Counted from the first letter of the stretch, positions 38,001-46,079 are shown. The stretch is 64,000 nucleotides of DNA from Meghimatium bilineatum (GCA_034231615.1 CM067318.1:38473382-38537381), one strand, 5' to 3'. The notes: generated by a model not told the origin, from the sequence alone. Numbers and translations: made by a program.

Positions 38001-41000
38001 AAATTCAGACGTATGGCCAGCCCCCCAACCCTAATTATAGCATCATTGCAAGGAGCGATCAAAATACCATCTGCCAACTCCGGGCCCAGCACATAGGACT
38101 TAATAAACAACATCTGCTGTAGACAGATGTGTCTTGCCGTTAACACAAATAAAATGAAAATACAACACATTTCCATTCTCTGGACTACATTATACTGGAA
38201 ATCTAGTAGGACCATCGTCCCGCTACAAGAGAGATCCAGCGAGAGTTTGATAATGAACGCTGAAGAAGAAGATTTAGGTAAACAGAATTTGATCACATTA
38301 CAGTCTAGAGTGCCAGTTATGTAATCATCATCAGAAAACTTTTGACCACTTCCTCTGCAAATGTAATGCATTGGTTATCAGGAAAAGTCTTCTTCCTCCA
38401 AGACCAGATCAATGGGATACCCTATGTGAAACAGAGCCAAACACCTGCAGATTCCAGAAAGTCTTCTTCCTCCAAGACCAGATCAATGGGACACCCTACG
38501 TGGAACAGAGCAACAACTGACAAACACCGGCATATATCACTATTTTGCATTGGAGCAAAGGACAAAGACCGAGGAGTAACTGTTTCACTGAGAGGAAGAA
38601 AAATCTAAACTATATTTTTAGCTAATCTTTGCTCTGTCATTGTCATGTGAATATGTATTTCATTCTTACTGTCATATTATGTTGTGAATGTGATCTCGAT
38701 AAAGGCCCTTCGATCAAAACATCGAGCTATATGTGACAGTAACCAGCATAATAAAATTATCATGATTCAAGTATCACCAGTTGCTAAATAGTGCTTAAAC
38801 TGCTCGATATTTTTTTTTCTTTATTGGTCCATAAACTCCCACTAGATCTCTATTGTAGCAGGACAATGGCGCTCCTACAGGATTTAGTCCAGGGAATGGA
38901 AATGTTTTGTGTCGCTGTTTCCTTTTTTGCCAATGACCAGACTTTTGGTGCGAAACTACATGATATAAAACAAAAACATGTTATTCTGAGCCTGTCATCA
39001 GGACATCAACTATAGAGAATGTAACAGGACATCAACTATAGAGTGTAACAGGACATCAACTATAGTGTAACAGGACATCAACTATAGATAGTGTAACAGG
39101 ACATCAACTATAGATAGTGTAACAGGACATCAACTATAGTGTAACAGGACATCAACTATAGATAGTGTAACAGGACATCAACTATAGAGAGTGTAACAGG
39201 ACATCAACTATAGTGTAACAGGACATCAACTATAGATAGTGTAACAGGACATCAACTATAGATAGTATAACAGGACATCAACTATAGATAGTGTAACAGG
39301 ACATCAACTATAGATAGTGTAACAGGACATCAACTATAGAGAGTGTAACAGGACATCAACTATAGATAGTGTAACAGGACATCAACTATAGAGAGTGTAA
39401 CAGGACATCAACTATAGAGAGTGTAACAGGACATCAACTATAGTGTAACAGGACATCAACTATAGAGAGTGTAACAGGACATCAACTATAGAGAGTGTAA
39501 CAGGACATCAACTATAGTGTAACAGGACATCAACTATAGTGTATCAGGACATCAACTATAGATAGTGTAACAGGACATCAACTATAGAGAGTGTAACAGG
39601 ACATCAACTATAGTGTAACAGGACATCAACTATAGATAGTGTAACAGGACATCAACTATAGATAGTGTAACAGGACATCAACTATAGTGTAACAGGACAT
39701 CAACTATAGTGTAACAGGACATCAACTATAGTGTAACAGGACATCAACTATAGAGAGTGTAACAGGACATCAACTATAGTGTAACAGGACATCAACTATA
39801 GTGTATCAGGACATCAACTATAGATAGTGTAACAGGACATCAACTATAGATAGTGTAACAGGACATCAACTATAGAGAGTGTAACAGGACATCAACTATA
39901 GAGAGTGTAACAGGACATCAACTATAGTGTAACAGGACATCAACTATAGAGAGTGTAACAGGACATCAACTATAGAGAGTGTAACAGGACATCAACTATA
40001 GTGTAACAGGACATCAACTATAGTGTAACAGGACATCAACTATAGTGTAACAGGACATCAACTATAGAGAGTGTAACAGGACATCAACTATAGTGTAACA
40101 GGACATCAACTATAGAGAGTGTAACAGGACATCAACTATAGAGAGTGTAACAGGACATCAACTATAGTGTAACAGGACATCAACTATAGTGTAACAGGAC
40201 ATCAACTATAGTGTAACAGGACATCAACTATAGTGTATCAGGACATCAACTATAGATAGTGTAACAGGACATCAACTATAGATAGTGTAACAGGACATCA
40301 ACTATAGAGAGTGTAACAGGACATCAACTATAGAGAGTGTAACAGGACATCAACTATAGTGTAACAGGACATCAACTATAGAGAGTGTAACAGGACATCA
40401 ACTATAGAGAGTGTAACAGGACATCAACTATAGTGTAACAGGACATCAACTATAGTGTAAGAGGACATCAATTATAGAAAGAGCAACAGGACATAAACTA
40501 TAGAGAGAATAATAGGACATCAACTATAGTGTAACAGGACATCAACTATAGTGTAACAGGACATCAATTATAGAGAATGTAACATGCCATCAACTATAGT
40601 GTAAGAGGACATCAACTATAGTGTAAGAGGACATCAATTATAGAAAGAGCAACAGGACATAAACTATAGAGAGAATAATAGGACATCAACTATAGTGTAA
40701 GAGGACATCAACTATAGTGTAAGAGGACATCAATTATAGAGAGAGTAACAGGACATCAATTATAGAGAGAGTAACAGGACATCAATTATAGAGAGAGTAA
40801 CAGGATATCAACTATGGTGTAACAGGACATCAACTATAGTGTAACAGGATATCAACTATAGTGTAAGAGGACATCAATTATAGAGAGTGTAACAGGATAT
40901 CAACTATGGAGAACCAACAGAAATAATCAACGATGAACAAGGCAACACACTATATAGGCCTCAAGAAATAATGCAAAGATGGAAAACTACTTCAATCAAC

Positions 41001-42111
41001 TATTAAACCTAAAGTAAGGAGAAGTGAGTACAACAATAAAAACAATAGAAAACCTAGAACCATATATCTTGACATCAATTATAGAGAGTGCAACAGGACA
41101 TCAACTATAGAGTGTAACAGCATTCTTAATGGTGATTGGTGTATGGATAGTTTTTGTTGTAGATTTTAGCATTACTAAGAAATGTTCCATTTTTGTGCTG
41201 TGCATTATTTACATATATATTTCTTATCATTGATGCTGGTTTGCTTGAGAGTTGCAGTTATTTGAGTATTGTATAACATGGTTTTTACTATACTAATTCC
41301 CATTGACTTTATATTAATACTTTTTCATATTTATAATGAGTAGTGCCTTAGAATAAGGGAGTAAACCCCTACAGAATATCTGGAGGGGAGATCCTAATAG
41401 CAGTCAATGGTGAATTAAACCACCTTCTGGCACCTCGTGCAGTTCTGCTTGTTGAATTGTGTATTGGCATTGCCTTTCCATTCAAACTTGTCAATAGAGC
41501 AAAGAGGGAGTTAGTGCAAATGGAAAAGGCACTTTGTCTATAAAACCTGCCCAGGTAAGCAGTCATGTGTGAAACTTGTGACTGTCTCGGCTATTTACAC
41601 TGGCAGACTGCTTCCTAATGTGGAGAAATACAAAGGGGGCCATAATCATCATAATTATTTTATTATTAATATATTCATTTATTTTTATGTTTCATAACAA
41701 ATAATTTATTTTTGTTCGCAGTTCTTCCTGCAGTTTGCTTTCAAGGTTGACTCCAAGCTACTCAGACCACCCAGTCCTAAGCCCCTGCAGCCAGCATCAG
41801 CAGTGCCACCACCAATGACTGGACCTCCGCCTCCACCTCGTCTTCCACCTCCGCATATGCACCCACCTGGAATGATTCCAACCAGATTCCCTCCCCCTCC
41901 AATACCACCTATGGGTATACCCCCTCCTCCTGGCATCCATATACAACCCATGCCTATGGGAATTGTCCCTCCACCACCTGTCCGTCCTCCAAATCCTCCA
42001 TCAATGCCAGTTCCAATAGCTCCACCACCACCTCCTGTACCTATCATAACTACATCAAATATCCCTCCACCTATTGCTCCTCCACCGCCGCCACCTCCGC
42101 CATCATCATAA
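19877..42111 (+). CDS. SF3A2: Splicing factor 3A subunit 2 (SF3a66), eight coding exons
   Basis: Spliced CDS: 19877-20002, 20712-20783, 22674-22720, 26457-26566, 30537-30586, 32682-32822, 34015-34083, 41722-42111; 334 residues. All joins keep frame with GT-AG introns. The protein starts MDFQHRAGGKTGTGGVASAS. It has a matrin-type C2H2 zinc finger (YECKLCLTLHNNE, then SYLAHTQGKKH) at about residues 53-77. Next come the conserved RRAAKEAKDAPAQPAPE and FVKIGRPGYK blocks, then an SF3a66 domain (IDYPEIVESIHPRYRFMAAY; EPPDRKWQYLLFAAEPYETI), and a Pro-rich C-terminal tail. SF3A2 is a subunit of SF3a in the U2 snRNP and is needed for branch-site recognition and prespliceosome assembly in the nucleus. 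The Pro tail is shorter than in the 464-residue human protein and lacks its GVHPPAP repeats. Introns total about 21 kb and hold most of the window's repeats. Confidence 0.96.
20325..20520 (+). repeat. ~45-bp tandem repeat in SF3A2 intron 1
   Basis: About 4.5 diverged copies of TAGATAATTGTAGCTACATA...CCTCCACCACCTG. Confidence 0.85.
20712..20783 (+). CDS. SF3A2: SF3A2 coding exon 2 (first half of zinc finger)
   Basis: 24 codons, DPYFMKNHLGSYECKLCLTL then HNNE. Acceptor TCTACAG, donor GAG|GTAAGT. Carries both zinc-finger cysteines. Confidence 0.95.
20990..21130 (-). repeat. SINE-B copy
   Basis: TTCATTCTCAAACTCCTGCT ... TTTCCAGCAGGAAGTAGTCC ... CAGCACATCCGATGTTGGC, minus orientation. In SF3A2 intron 2. 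Confidence 0.8.
21450..21831 (+). mobile_element. I-superfamily LINE 3' end, decayed
   Basis: FVPRYLDVERNERADRLVIM, an EQLWTCPEVS-like stretch, and a CTGACGACTAGCTAATT terminus matching the DDPTTN-stop end of 7063-8946. Confidence 0.75.
21844..22117 (+). repeat. SINE-A copy with perfect 12-bp target-site duplication
   Basis: GCCCCATGTGCTGCTGGG ... GAGTTTGAGAACCAACACAG AAG. Flanked by ACATATATTAAG at 21832-21843 and 22118-22129. Inserted just after the end of a LINE 3' fragment. Confidence 0.9.
22233..22513 (-). repeat. SINE-A copy, minus orientation
   Basis: TCTCAAACTCTTGAAGATTA ... GACACATCTAACTTCAGCAT ... TTGCTCCCCTTTTTTGGC. Has a C-run insertion near 22386. Ends about 160 bp before SF3A2 exon 3. 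Confidence 0.8.
22674..22720 (+). CDS. SF3A2: SF3A2 coding exon 3 (second half of zinc finger)
   Basis: GSYLAHTQGKKHQSN plus two bases of a Leu codon. Acceptor TATTTCAG, donor AACTT|GTGAGT. Carries both zinc-finger histidines. Confidence 0.95.
22835..23042 (+). repeat. 24-bp minisatellite in SF3A2 intron 3
   Basis: About 8-9 copies of CTTCCAACCATGTGGGAACA plus CATA. Open in several frames on both strands, so the ORFs across it are artefacts. Confidence 0.9.
23130..23395 (-). mobile_element. I-superfamily LINE linker fragment
   Basis: Nucleotide match to 7800-8060 (TTATTACTACTCTCAAACAA, GTGGGTAGACTTATCCATTC, ACTTTCTGTATTTCGGAATG). Confidence 0.8.
23409..24900 (-). mobile_element. Second LINE family: RT C-terminus, RNase H and tail
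   Basis: Minus-strand pieces: GIRPHLEYDSAAWCPASNTT, LQDIDKMQNQVLRIMLGAMK, then RNase H end VTMQWIPSHCGIPGNEKADQ LAKKGASKEQ, then GHNRLRSHIYTKFKIGNMAM and STCGQAGQSTKHILLD. The H-C-G-I-x-GNExAD motif is the last RNase H block. Frameshifts around 24000-24250 break it. Relative at 10176-10745. Confidence 0.85.
24905..25860. other. Intron sequence, no gene seen
   Basis: Includes a repeat of GTTCCTGCTAAGATG at about 25122 and 25164. No coding support. Confidence 0.4.
25860..26086 (+). repeat. SINE-A copy, diverged
   Basis: GGATCTGAAGGAGAAGCAAA ... CTACATCCTGCTAATCTGCG ... AGAAGAAGAAGAC. Confidence 0.8.
26140..26300 (+). repeat. 18-bp minisatellite
   Basis: About 8 copies of CAGTAGCGGTTCTCAGTA with CGG/CGT variants, 160 bp upstream of SF3A2 exon 4. 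Confidence 0.9.
26457..26566 (+). CDS. SF3A2: SF3A2 coding exon 4
   Basis: Completes the split Leu, then ARRAAKEAKDAPAQPAPERA, ending RPGYK plus one base. Acceptor TTTTGCAG, donor AAAG|GTATCT. Confidence 0.95.
27496..27660 (-). repeat. SINE-B nested inside the LINE, with target-site duplication
   Basis: GAA-repeat tail at the left (TTCTTCTTCTTC), 5' end at the right (CATCTTCGGCGGTGGT). AGACCTATC occurs at 27487-27495 and 27661-27669. The uninterrupted LINE at 7860-7870 has one copy. This fixes the SINE-B ends. Confidence 0.9.
27873..28496 (-). repeat. Six tandem 104-bp copies of a LINE linker segment
   Basis: Copies start at 27873, 27977, 28081, 28185, 28289 and 28393. They appear identical except for ACATTGCTG/GCATTGCTG at the junction and the last copy's end. 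The parent segment encodes EYALAILTLSQTQIERLDR. 104 is not a multiple of 3, so the amplification is not coding. Confidence 0.93.
28936..28975 (+). other. Hammerhead-ribozyme-like core motif (Penelope-type element end?)
   Basis: CTGATGA (28940-28946), an extra A, a 4-bp stem GACT/AGTC with TCTT loop (28948-28959), then GAAAC (28960-28964). An unpaired A before the stem and no clear stem I make self-cleavage doubtful. Similar motifs occur at 57326-57352 (minus) and 58169-58192 (plus). Confidence 0.4.
29040..29690 (+). mobile_element. LINE RT C-terminal fragment
   Basis: RIDNTEIECMDKFEYLGANI, then EIRKRLAIAYCKITHLKNIW, then VATYGCET. Stops throughout. Confidence 0.75.
29690..29835 (-). repeat. 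SINE-A fragment
   Basis: CCCCATATGGGATGGAACTG ... CCATTCCATAACCTCCTTAA, minus orientation, 5' half only. Confidence 0.7.
29838..30110 (-). mobile_element. LINE C-terminal knuckle-region fragment
   Basis: The minus strand reads CQTNAHDSRNRLHANIKPQY, then ILQQTRGENHLSKCPALQTR. Nucleotide match to 44260-44500. Confidence 0.65.
30115..30470 (+). mobile_element. LINE tail fragment
   Basis: Diverged copy of 58836-59260 (GCAGAGATGTGGATTTATAG, AGAAAGAGACAGTCCA). Frames closed. Confidence 0.65.
30537..30586 (+). CDS. SF3A2: SF3A2 coding exon 5
   Basis: VTKQRDAESGQQSLLFQ. Acceptor CAACAG, donor TTTCAG|GTATGT. The exon end is the first unit of the minisatellite at 30581-30995. Confidence 0.94.
30581..30995 (+). 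repeat. Minisatellite of splice-junction units at the exon-5 donor
   Basis: Starts at the real exon 5 end (TTTCAG|GTATGT) and repeats GATTTCAGGTATGTAGTC...CTACTGAT 11 more times, in units of about 26-36 bp. Each unit carries a branch-like CTGAT, a TTTCAG acceptor-like and a GTATG(T) donor-like sequence with nothing between them. Confidence 0.93.
31065..31245 (-). repeat. SINE-A fragment
   Basis: TTCTGCATTTGCTCTTTAAC ... CTGACACATCAGCATGCCTT, minus orientation. Confidence 0.7.
31463..32348 (+). repeat. 27-bp minisatellite (about 33 copies) in SF3A2 intron 5
   Basis: Unit GTGTCTGGCACACATGATAC plus TGTGCTA. Nearly all variation is at two sites: GCTAG/GATAG and ATGATAC/ATGGTAC. The unit length divides by 3 and lacks stops in several frames, giving ORFs of 290-336 codons on both strands that are not genes. 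Confidence 0.96.
32350..32575 (+). repeat. SINE-A copy abutting the 27-bp array
   Basis: GAAGGGCCTGAAACGGAAG ... CATGCATGTCATGAGTCAAA ... CCTGCTAATCTACAGAAGTT. Diverged. Ends about 105 bp before exon 6. Confidence 0.75.
32682..32822 (+). CDS. SF3A2: SF3A2 coding exon 6
   Basis: 47 codons, IDYPEIVESIHPRYRFMAAY to ETIAFK. Acceptor TTTTTCAG, donor AAG|GTAAAT. Confidence 0.95.
32825..33225. other. SF3A2 intron 6, left part; nothing recognised
   Basis: AT-rich without repeats that I can place. Confidence 0.4.
33230..33560 (+). mobile_element. I-superfamily LINE RNase H end fragment
   Basis: FIFVPGHVGAERNE (last RNase H block), then ARREHITK. The LINE terminus continues into the adjacent array. 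Confidence 0.7.
33575..33860 (+). repeat. 24-bp minisatellite made from a LINE 3' end
   Basis: About 12 copies of GAAATCTGAGCACATATGGA plus CATG. The LINE C-terminus encodes (L)KSEHIWTCPVC. The array sits exactly at that codon stretch and is followed by CCGGTGTGCAAAGATGATAA. Confidence 0.88.
34015..34083 (+). CDS. SF3A2: SF3A2 coding exon 7
   Basis: 23 codons, VPSREVDKDPRKLWTHWNKE then TKQ. The acceptor is TTTTTACAAG (AAG, weaker than CAG) after a long T-run. Donor CAG|GTAATC. Confidence 0.93.
34165..34292 (-). repeat. SINE-B copy, 3' truncated
   Basis: CTAGATTTCCAGCTGGGTAT ... AATACATCTATCTTCAGCAG, minus orientation. Confidence 0.75.
34360..34525 (+). repeat. 33-bp tandem repeat
   Basis: About five copies of CAGGTAGCTTCTGACGGCCC plus AAAACCTAGTCAC. 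Confidence 0.92.
34735..35045 (+). repeat. Family-C interspersed repeat
   Basis: GATGGTACATCTAGCATTCC ... AAAGGTGCAATGTCC ... CACAGGTGACAGGTT ... GACATGCCTGGAAGGAAGAC. Compare 1860-2290 and 37085-37260. Confidence 0.75.
35050..35235 (-). mobile_element. LINE RNase H fragment (short)
   Basis: GGTGATAGGTGATTGGTACA and CCAGTTGATCAGCTCTCATT match the RNase H terminal region at about 23790-23900. Confidence 0.6.
35243..35269 (+). repeat. Tigger terminal inverted repeat, left
   Basis: CAGTAGAACCCCGCTATATC GAAC; pairs with 36275-36301. Confidence 0.9.
35664..35993 (+). pseudogene. Tigger transposase C-terminal remnant with PCNA-interacting (PIP) box
   Basis: 109 codons: an acidic stretch (HDDDDDDDDIGDSMERPPPT), then TADAMEALAVLRNWMECSNA, then QQKSITDFFKK. 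The last fits the PIP-box pattern Q-x-x-[ILM]-x-x-F-F. A PIP box at the transposase C-terminus is known for pogo. The DDE catalytic domain is absent, so this is a remnant. Whether it is translated is unknown. Confidence 0.8.
36275..36301 (-). repeat. Tigger terminal inverted repeat, right
   Basis: TTCGATATAGCGGGGTTCTA CTG. A second inner ATATCGAA-rich segment sits at 36230-36260. Confidence 0.9.
36305..37080. other. Intron 7 sequence with unplaced low-copy repeat
   Basis: Two diverged blocks share TACCA(G/A)ACC(T/A)AATT and GATAATGGCGATGG/GGCAATGGCGAACAG (about 36720-36790 and 37010-37070). Class unknown. Confidence 0.4.
37085..37260 (+). repeat. Family-C fragment
   Basis: GATGGTACATCTAGCATTCC ... 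CAAAGGTGCAATGTCC. Confidence 0.75.
37262..38105. other. Intron 7 sequence, no gene seen
   Basis: Opposed ORFs of 62-71 codons (37381-37929) have no domains I recognise. Confidence 0.35.
38110..38275 (+). repeat. SINE-B copy, plus orientation
   Basis: GACAGATGTGTCTTGCCGTT ... CTGGAAATCTAGTAGGACCA ... ATAATGAACGCTGAAGAAGA. Confidence 0.8.
38380..38520 (+). repeat. 72-bp direct duplication
   Basis: GTCTTCTTCCTCCAAGACCA ... CAATGGG repeated at about 38387 and 38460. Confidence 0.8.
38830..38955 (-). repeat. SINE-B copy
   Basis: AAACTCCCACTAGATCTCTA ... GGATTTAGTCCAGGGAATGG, minus orientation. Confidence 0.75.
38995..41120 (+). repeat. Large 22/26-bp minisatellite (about 85 units) in SF3A2 intron 7
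   Basis: Two unit lengths alternate: AACAGGACATCAACTATAGT plus GT (22 bp), and the same with an extra ATAG or GAGA before GTGT (26 bp). From about 40450 the units diverge and a ~140-bp block with ATAAACTATAGAGAGAATAA is itself duplicated. A LINE fragment (40921-41070) interrupts the right end. Confidence 0.95.
40915..41075 (+). mobile_element. LINE pre-RT fragment inside the array
   Basis: IINDEQGNTLYRPQEIMQRW, then a frameshift, then YFNQLLN: the segment just before the RT domain. Array units resume after it (TTGACATCAATTATAGAGAG). Confidence 0.7.
41130..41720. other. Right end of SF3A2 intron 7; nothing recognised
   Basis: AT-rich, ending in the exon 8 acceptor. Confidence 0.4.
41722..42111 (+). 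CDS. SF3A2: SF3A2 terminal coding exon (proline-rich tail)
   Basis: FFLQFAFKVDSKLLRPPSPK, then about 110 residues rich in Pro, Gly, Ile and Met (PPPPPR, MHPPGM, PPPPPPPPSS), stop TAA 42109-42111. Acceptor GTTCGCAG. No AATAAA follows within about 250 bp, so the polyadenylation site is unclear. Confidence 0.93.
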   Translation, partial: FFLQFAFKVDSKLLRPPSPKPLQPASAVPPPMTGPPPPPRLPPPHMHPPGMIPTRFPPPPIPPMGIPPPPGIHIQPMPMGIVPPPPVRPPNPPSMPVPIAPPPPPVPIITTSNIPPPIAPPPPPPPPSS

Positions 42112-42235
42112 AACTTCTAATCTGTTCTATTCAATTGATACAGATTGACTGAATTTGTTTGATATTTGTTCCATAAATGTTTCCTGTATAGGAAGACTTC
42201 ATATTGTGTTGTTGACAATTTATGTTTGATTGTTA

Positions 42236-42345
42236 GCGTTCATTCTCAAACTCCAGTTGGATCTCTCTTGTAGAGAAAGATAATGACCATACTAGACTTC
42301 TAGTTGGGAAAAAAAAAATCTAGTTCCTCTAGTTGACCTGATGCA
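42236..42345 (-). repeat. SINE-B fragment
   Basis: GCGTTCATTCTCAAACTCCA ... GACTTCTAGTTGGG. Lies in or just after the SF3A2 3' UTR. Confidence 0.7.
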
Positions 42346-42521
42346 TGACTTGTGTGCGTGTGTGTGTGTGCAGGTTTATGTACTTTTTTGATTCTTGTCT
42401 TGAGAGAGTATAAAATATATTTTGGTGCCTTCATCAGTGATCTCGTTTGTTTTTATTGTAGTATGTCAGAAAATGTTTGGCATTAGACGAGATGATTATT
42501 GTGTGAACCTGAATTGTACGA

Positions 42522-42672
42522 TCCGCCGAAGATGGATGTTTCAGGCCATTGGCGGCAGCACAGCGGCACAACACATTTCACTTCTCTGGACTACATCCTG
42601 CTGGAAATCTAATAGACCATGGTCCTGCTACAAGAGAGATCCAGTGGGAGTTTAAAAATGAACGCTGAAGCA
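42522..42672 (+). repeat. SINE-B copy with imperfect target-site duplication
   Basis: CCGCCGAAGATGGATGTTTC ... GAACGCTGAAGCAGAAGAA. Flanks GAATTGTAC and GAATTGCAC. Confidence 0.85.
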
Positions 42673-42724
42673 GAAGAAGAATTGCACAAAGCTAAAATGA
42701 TGTGTTAGACAGCATATACATCAT

Positions 42725-42915
42725 CATCATCAAGTGCCGTCTCCGCAACGAAGGTTGGCTGCAACGTATCTCCAACATCTCCTGTCTCTTGTCTTGGTGG
42801 TGCACTCTGCTAGACTGTAACCTGTCCATCGTGTAATGTTACTCTCCCACTTGTATCTCTGCCTACCTCTTGCTCGCTTCCCTTTGACTTTACCCTCAAG
42901 TAAGGTCTTCAATAG
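42725..42915 (-). mobile_element. LINE tail fragment
   Basis: EGKVKGKRARGRQRYKWESN and RCWRYVAANLRCGDGT-stop on the minus strand. Confidence 0.75.
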
Positions 42916-43024
42916 GGTGTCATATACAGTACTAAGTTAATCTACTATTGTAACTATATATAAAGTACTTCAGCAATTTGCTGAGACAGCTCATAGAAAG
43001 ACGTACAATTTTTCCCTTCTATTG

Positions 43025-43285
43025 TTAGGGGCCTGAATGGAGAGAAAATAATAGTGACTCTTACTTGCCATGCATGTCCTAGTAGGTGACTAAAGAGGTT
43101 TTGGTGTTGCAGTTGGCCGTCTCATCCCATACAGGATCAAAGGGACCCAGGAGTCATGCTGAAATCAGATGTGTCAGGGTTAAGGTACAGATATCACAGC
43201 GAATCTGTAACAATGACAATGCATTCCGTTCTCTGGACTATATCCTGCTAATCTGCAGGAGTTTGAGAATAAACACAGAAGTTTA
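43025..43285 (+). repeat. SINE-A copy
   Basis: GGGGCCTGAATGGAGAGAAA ... CATCCCATACAGGATCAAAG ... GCAGGAGTTTGAGAATAAAC. Confidence 0.85.
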
Positions 43286-43289
43286 ATGT

Positions 43290-43730
43290 TCTGAATTGAT
43301 ATAATCTTGGTTGTCGTGGAGATGGGGGCGTAGTCCAGCCACCAGAGGATGGAAACTAAGCCAGGCCTTCCTACCAGCATACGGAAGGTGGTGTGGCAAC
43401 CACATGCCCAACCACCTTGCAAAATTATATTTTTAGAAGATATGACTGTATGGTGAGGGTTTTTAAAAATAAAACCCCATCAGCATTCTATATTTACAGT
43501 TATATGTTTTTATGTCGTAATGTCATGTTGTCAATCATCCTTCCTCCCCCCGGAGTAGAGGGTCGTCCAACTTGTGTCATTGCACTCCATTATAGAACTT
43601 AGATCTTGTGACCAGGACTGTCAAGAACTCATTGGTTTGATGCTGCATGTTGAACTGACACTCAGAAACCAACTTGAGGAAGGGGAAACCTGATGTGTAT
43701 CCATCCAATTCAGGATGTGACGATGCTACA
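43290..43730. other. Intergenic, nothing recognised
   Basis: Short ORFs only. Confidence 0.35.
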
Positions 43731-43893
43731 TCTTCTTCTTCAGCTTTCATTCTCAAACTCCTACTGGATATCTCTTATAGAAGGACCATGGTCCTATCAG
43801 ATTTCCAGAAGGATGTAGTCCAGAGAATGGAAATGCGTTGTGTCGTAGTTTTATTTGCGTCAATGGCCCGACACATCCGTCTTCGGCGGTCCT
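43731..43893 (-). repeat. SINE-B copy, near full length
   Basis: TTCTTCTTCAGCTTTCATTC ... CGACACATCCGTCTTCGGCG. CTACATCTTC at both sides suggests a target-site duplication. Confidence 0.88.
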
Positions 43894-44139
43894 ACATCTT
43901 CAAAACTTGGCACAAGTCTGACATACAGCAGACTGTAGGTGGTGGGGAATGGAGAGTGATGAAGCACGCCTCAGATTCACTACCTATAGATAGAAGTCAG
44001 GGAAGAGTCAAGTCAAAGCAACATCAAGCCAGTTGGAAAATGGTGTTTCTGGTCCCAGGCCACTTTTTTTAGATCAGCCCTCTGGGTTTGAAAACAAGCT
44101 CCAGAAATAATAACCTGGACATGAAAGTGCCAAAACGAA

Positions 44140-44930
44140 GCTGAAAACATGCACCTACCACCACCTGGCACTGGGAAGAAGAGCGAAAGCTCGCAACCAT
44201 AGGCTTTAACTCATTCTTCCCTGTGTCAGGTGGTGGTAGGTGCATGTCTTCTCCAGCGGCGTTGTGTCTGCATAAAAGGTTTTAGTGATGAAGGGACTTG
44301 GTGGTAACAGTTGTTTTCGTAGTTCTTGTAGTGCAGGGCATTCAATAAGGTGGTGTTCTACTGTTTCCTCTTCTTGTCTGTTGCAGTATGGTGTATGTTC
44401 TGCAGTAATTCTTAGTAGGTGTTAAGTTGTACATGTGTTGTTCTCAGCCGAAATATTGTGGTTTGATATTTGCGGTGTAGCCTATTTATGCTGTGTGGAT
44501 CTGAATCAGTTTATAATGAGGACATAATCTTGTGTATCAAAGAGCATCTGTTGTATTTCTTCTTCTTCTCAATCACAGTTTAACATGTCTACACAAGTCT
44601 GGTTGTCTTAATAAATGCTGCTGTATTTTAAATCTCAAAACTCCCATATATCTTTCTGTAGATATCCGTCTCCGTAGGCTAGTGTTCCTCCCTTAATTGG
44701 TTTAGTGTAATTAAGTCTTGCAGGATATGATCCGCCGTTGTATTTAAAGTTGTGCTTTCCCTGTGTACCATGTTCTGCACTGCCTGCCCAGAGTAGTAAT
44801 GATCAGAATATAGTTTTTCATGTAATTTTTCATAGTGTTAGAACCAGTGCAGTAGTTGCTTCTGTATGCAGTGACATTTCCATCTGAAATTGAGAACCCT
44901 TCATGTGATCTGTAATGTTTCCATGAAAGT
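44140..44930 (-). mobile_element. LINE C-terminal region (knuckle to tail), decayed
   Basis: On the minus strand, pieces read RITAEHTPYCNRQEEETVEH and ALQELRKQLL before a Thr-rich end near 44230. The right half matches 17130-17290. Confidence 0.65.
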
Positions 44931-45009
44931 GTGCTTTTTGTCACTGACAACCTGCATACATGTCTTGGCCTGGGTCAACAAATGCTGAGTTATGATGGAT
45001 ACTAGACCA

Positions 45010-45715
45010 TAGCATTAATCTCATGAAGAAGGAAACGTAGACATATGAGCATATAAAGAGACAGAGAGAGAGACATAGACATACAAACATATGAGCATAG
45101 AGACATAGAGACATAGACATACAAACATATGAGAATATAGACATAGACATACAAACATATGAGAATATAGACATAGAGACACAGACATACAAACATATGA
45201 GAATATAGACATAGAGACATAGACATACAAACATATGAGAATATAGACATAGAGACAGACATACAAACATATGAGAATATAGACATAGAGACACAGACAT
45301 ACAAACATATGAGAATAGAGACATAGACATACAAACATATGAGAATATAGACATAGAGACACAGACATACAAACATATGAGAATATAGACATAGAGACAG
45401 ACATACAAACATATGAGAATATAGACATAGACATACAAACATATGAGAATATAGACATAGAGACATAGACATACAAACATATGAGAATATAGACATAGAG
45501 ATACAAACATATGAGAATATAGACATAGAGACACAGACATACAAACATATGAGAATAGAGACATAGACATACAAACATATGAGAATATAGACATAGACAT
45601 ACAAACATATGAGAATATAGACATAGAGACACAGACATACAAACATATGAGCATATAAAGACAGAGACACAGACACATAACAAAATAAGAGCATATAAAG
45701 ACCTAGAGACACAAA
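45010..45715 (+). repeat. ~35-bp minisatellite (GACATACAAACATATGAGAA)
   Basis: About 20 copies with varying numbers of TAGACATAGAGACAC. Stop-free in all three minus frames, hence spurious 245-258-codon ORFs rich in Cys, Tyr, Leu and Met. Confidence 0.95.
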
Positions 45716-45954
45716 TATATAAAAACTTAACAAACAAATAAAAAACATCCACATGGATATACAATCAAACATCGACAAATAAATGATTGGGAAATTCTTC
45801 TAAATTTGTTGTATGGTTTCCACAACAATTCTCTGTGGTTTTATTAGACTCTTGTATATATAAAAATATGTGATAGTATTGTACACAAGAAAGACTTGAT
45901 TATGAAGAGATGAAAGCCAGTGGTATCATGAAGAATGTGACACACAAACATTCA

Positions 45955-46075
45955 TGCAGTTATTATGTAACAGTACATCAGATTGTTTAAACATGTCTCT
46001 ATCCGTGGCAGGTCAACTTGTTCAGAATCACGGAGTGTTCAGAGAATCCATAAGGAAGACCATGTTCTTATATCT
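45955..46075 (+). mobile_element. LINE tail fragment
   Basis: CLNMSLSVAGQLVQNHGVFR ESIRKTMF matches NMSLTAEGQLAQNHVVFRES on the minus strand at 50945-51100. Confidence 0.6.
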
Positions 46076-46079
46076 TTAC

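Noticed and set aside
38995..40920. CRISPR-like regular array
   Set aside because: The 'spacers' are the same few 2-6 bp variants and the setting is a eukaryotic intron. It is a minisatellite.
41706..42047. Gly-rich minus-strand ORF of 113 codons
   Set aside because: Antisense shadow of the proline-rich SF3A2 last exon.
44941..45778. Three overlapping minus-strand ORFs of 245-258 codons, Cys/Tyr/Met-rich, looking like membrane proteins
   Set aside because: All three frames are open because of the tandem repeat. The apparent hydrophobicity reflects the ATATG/ACATA composition.
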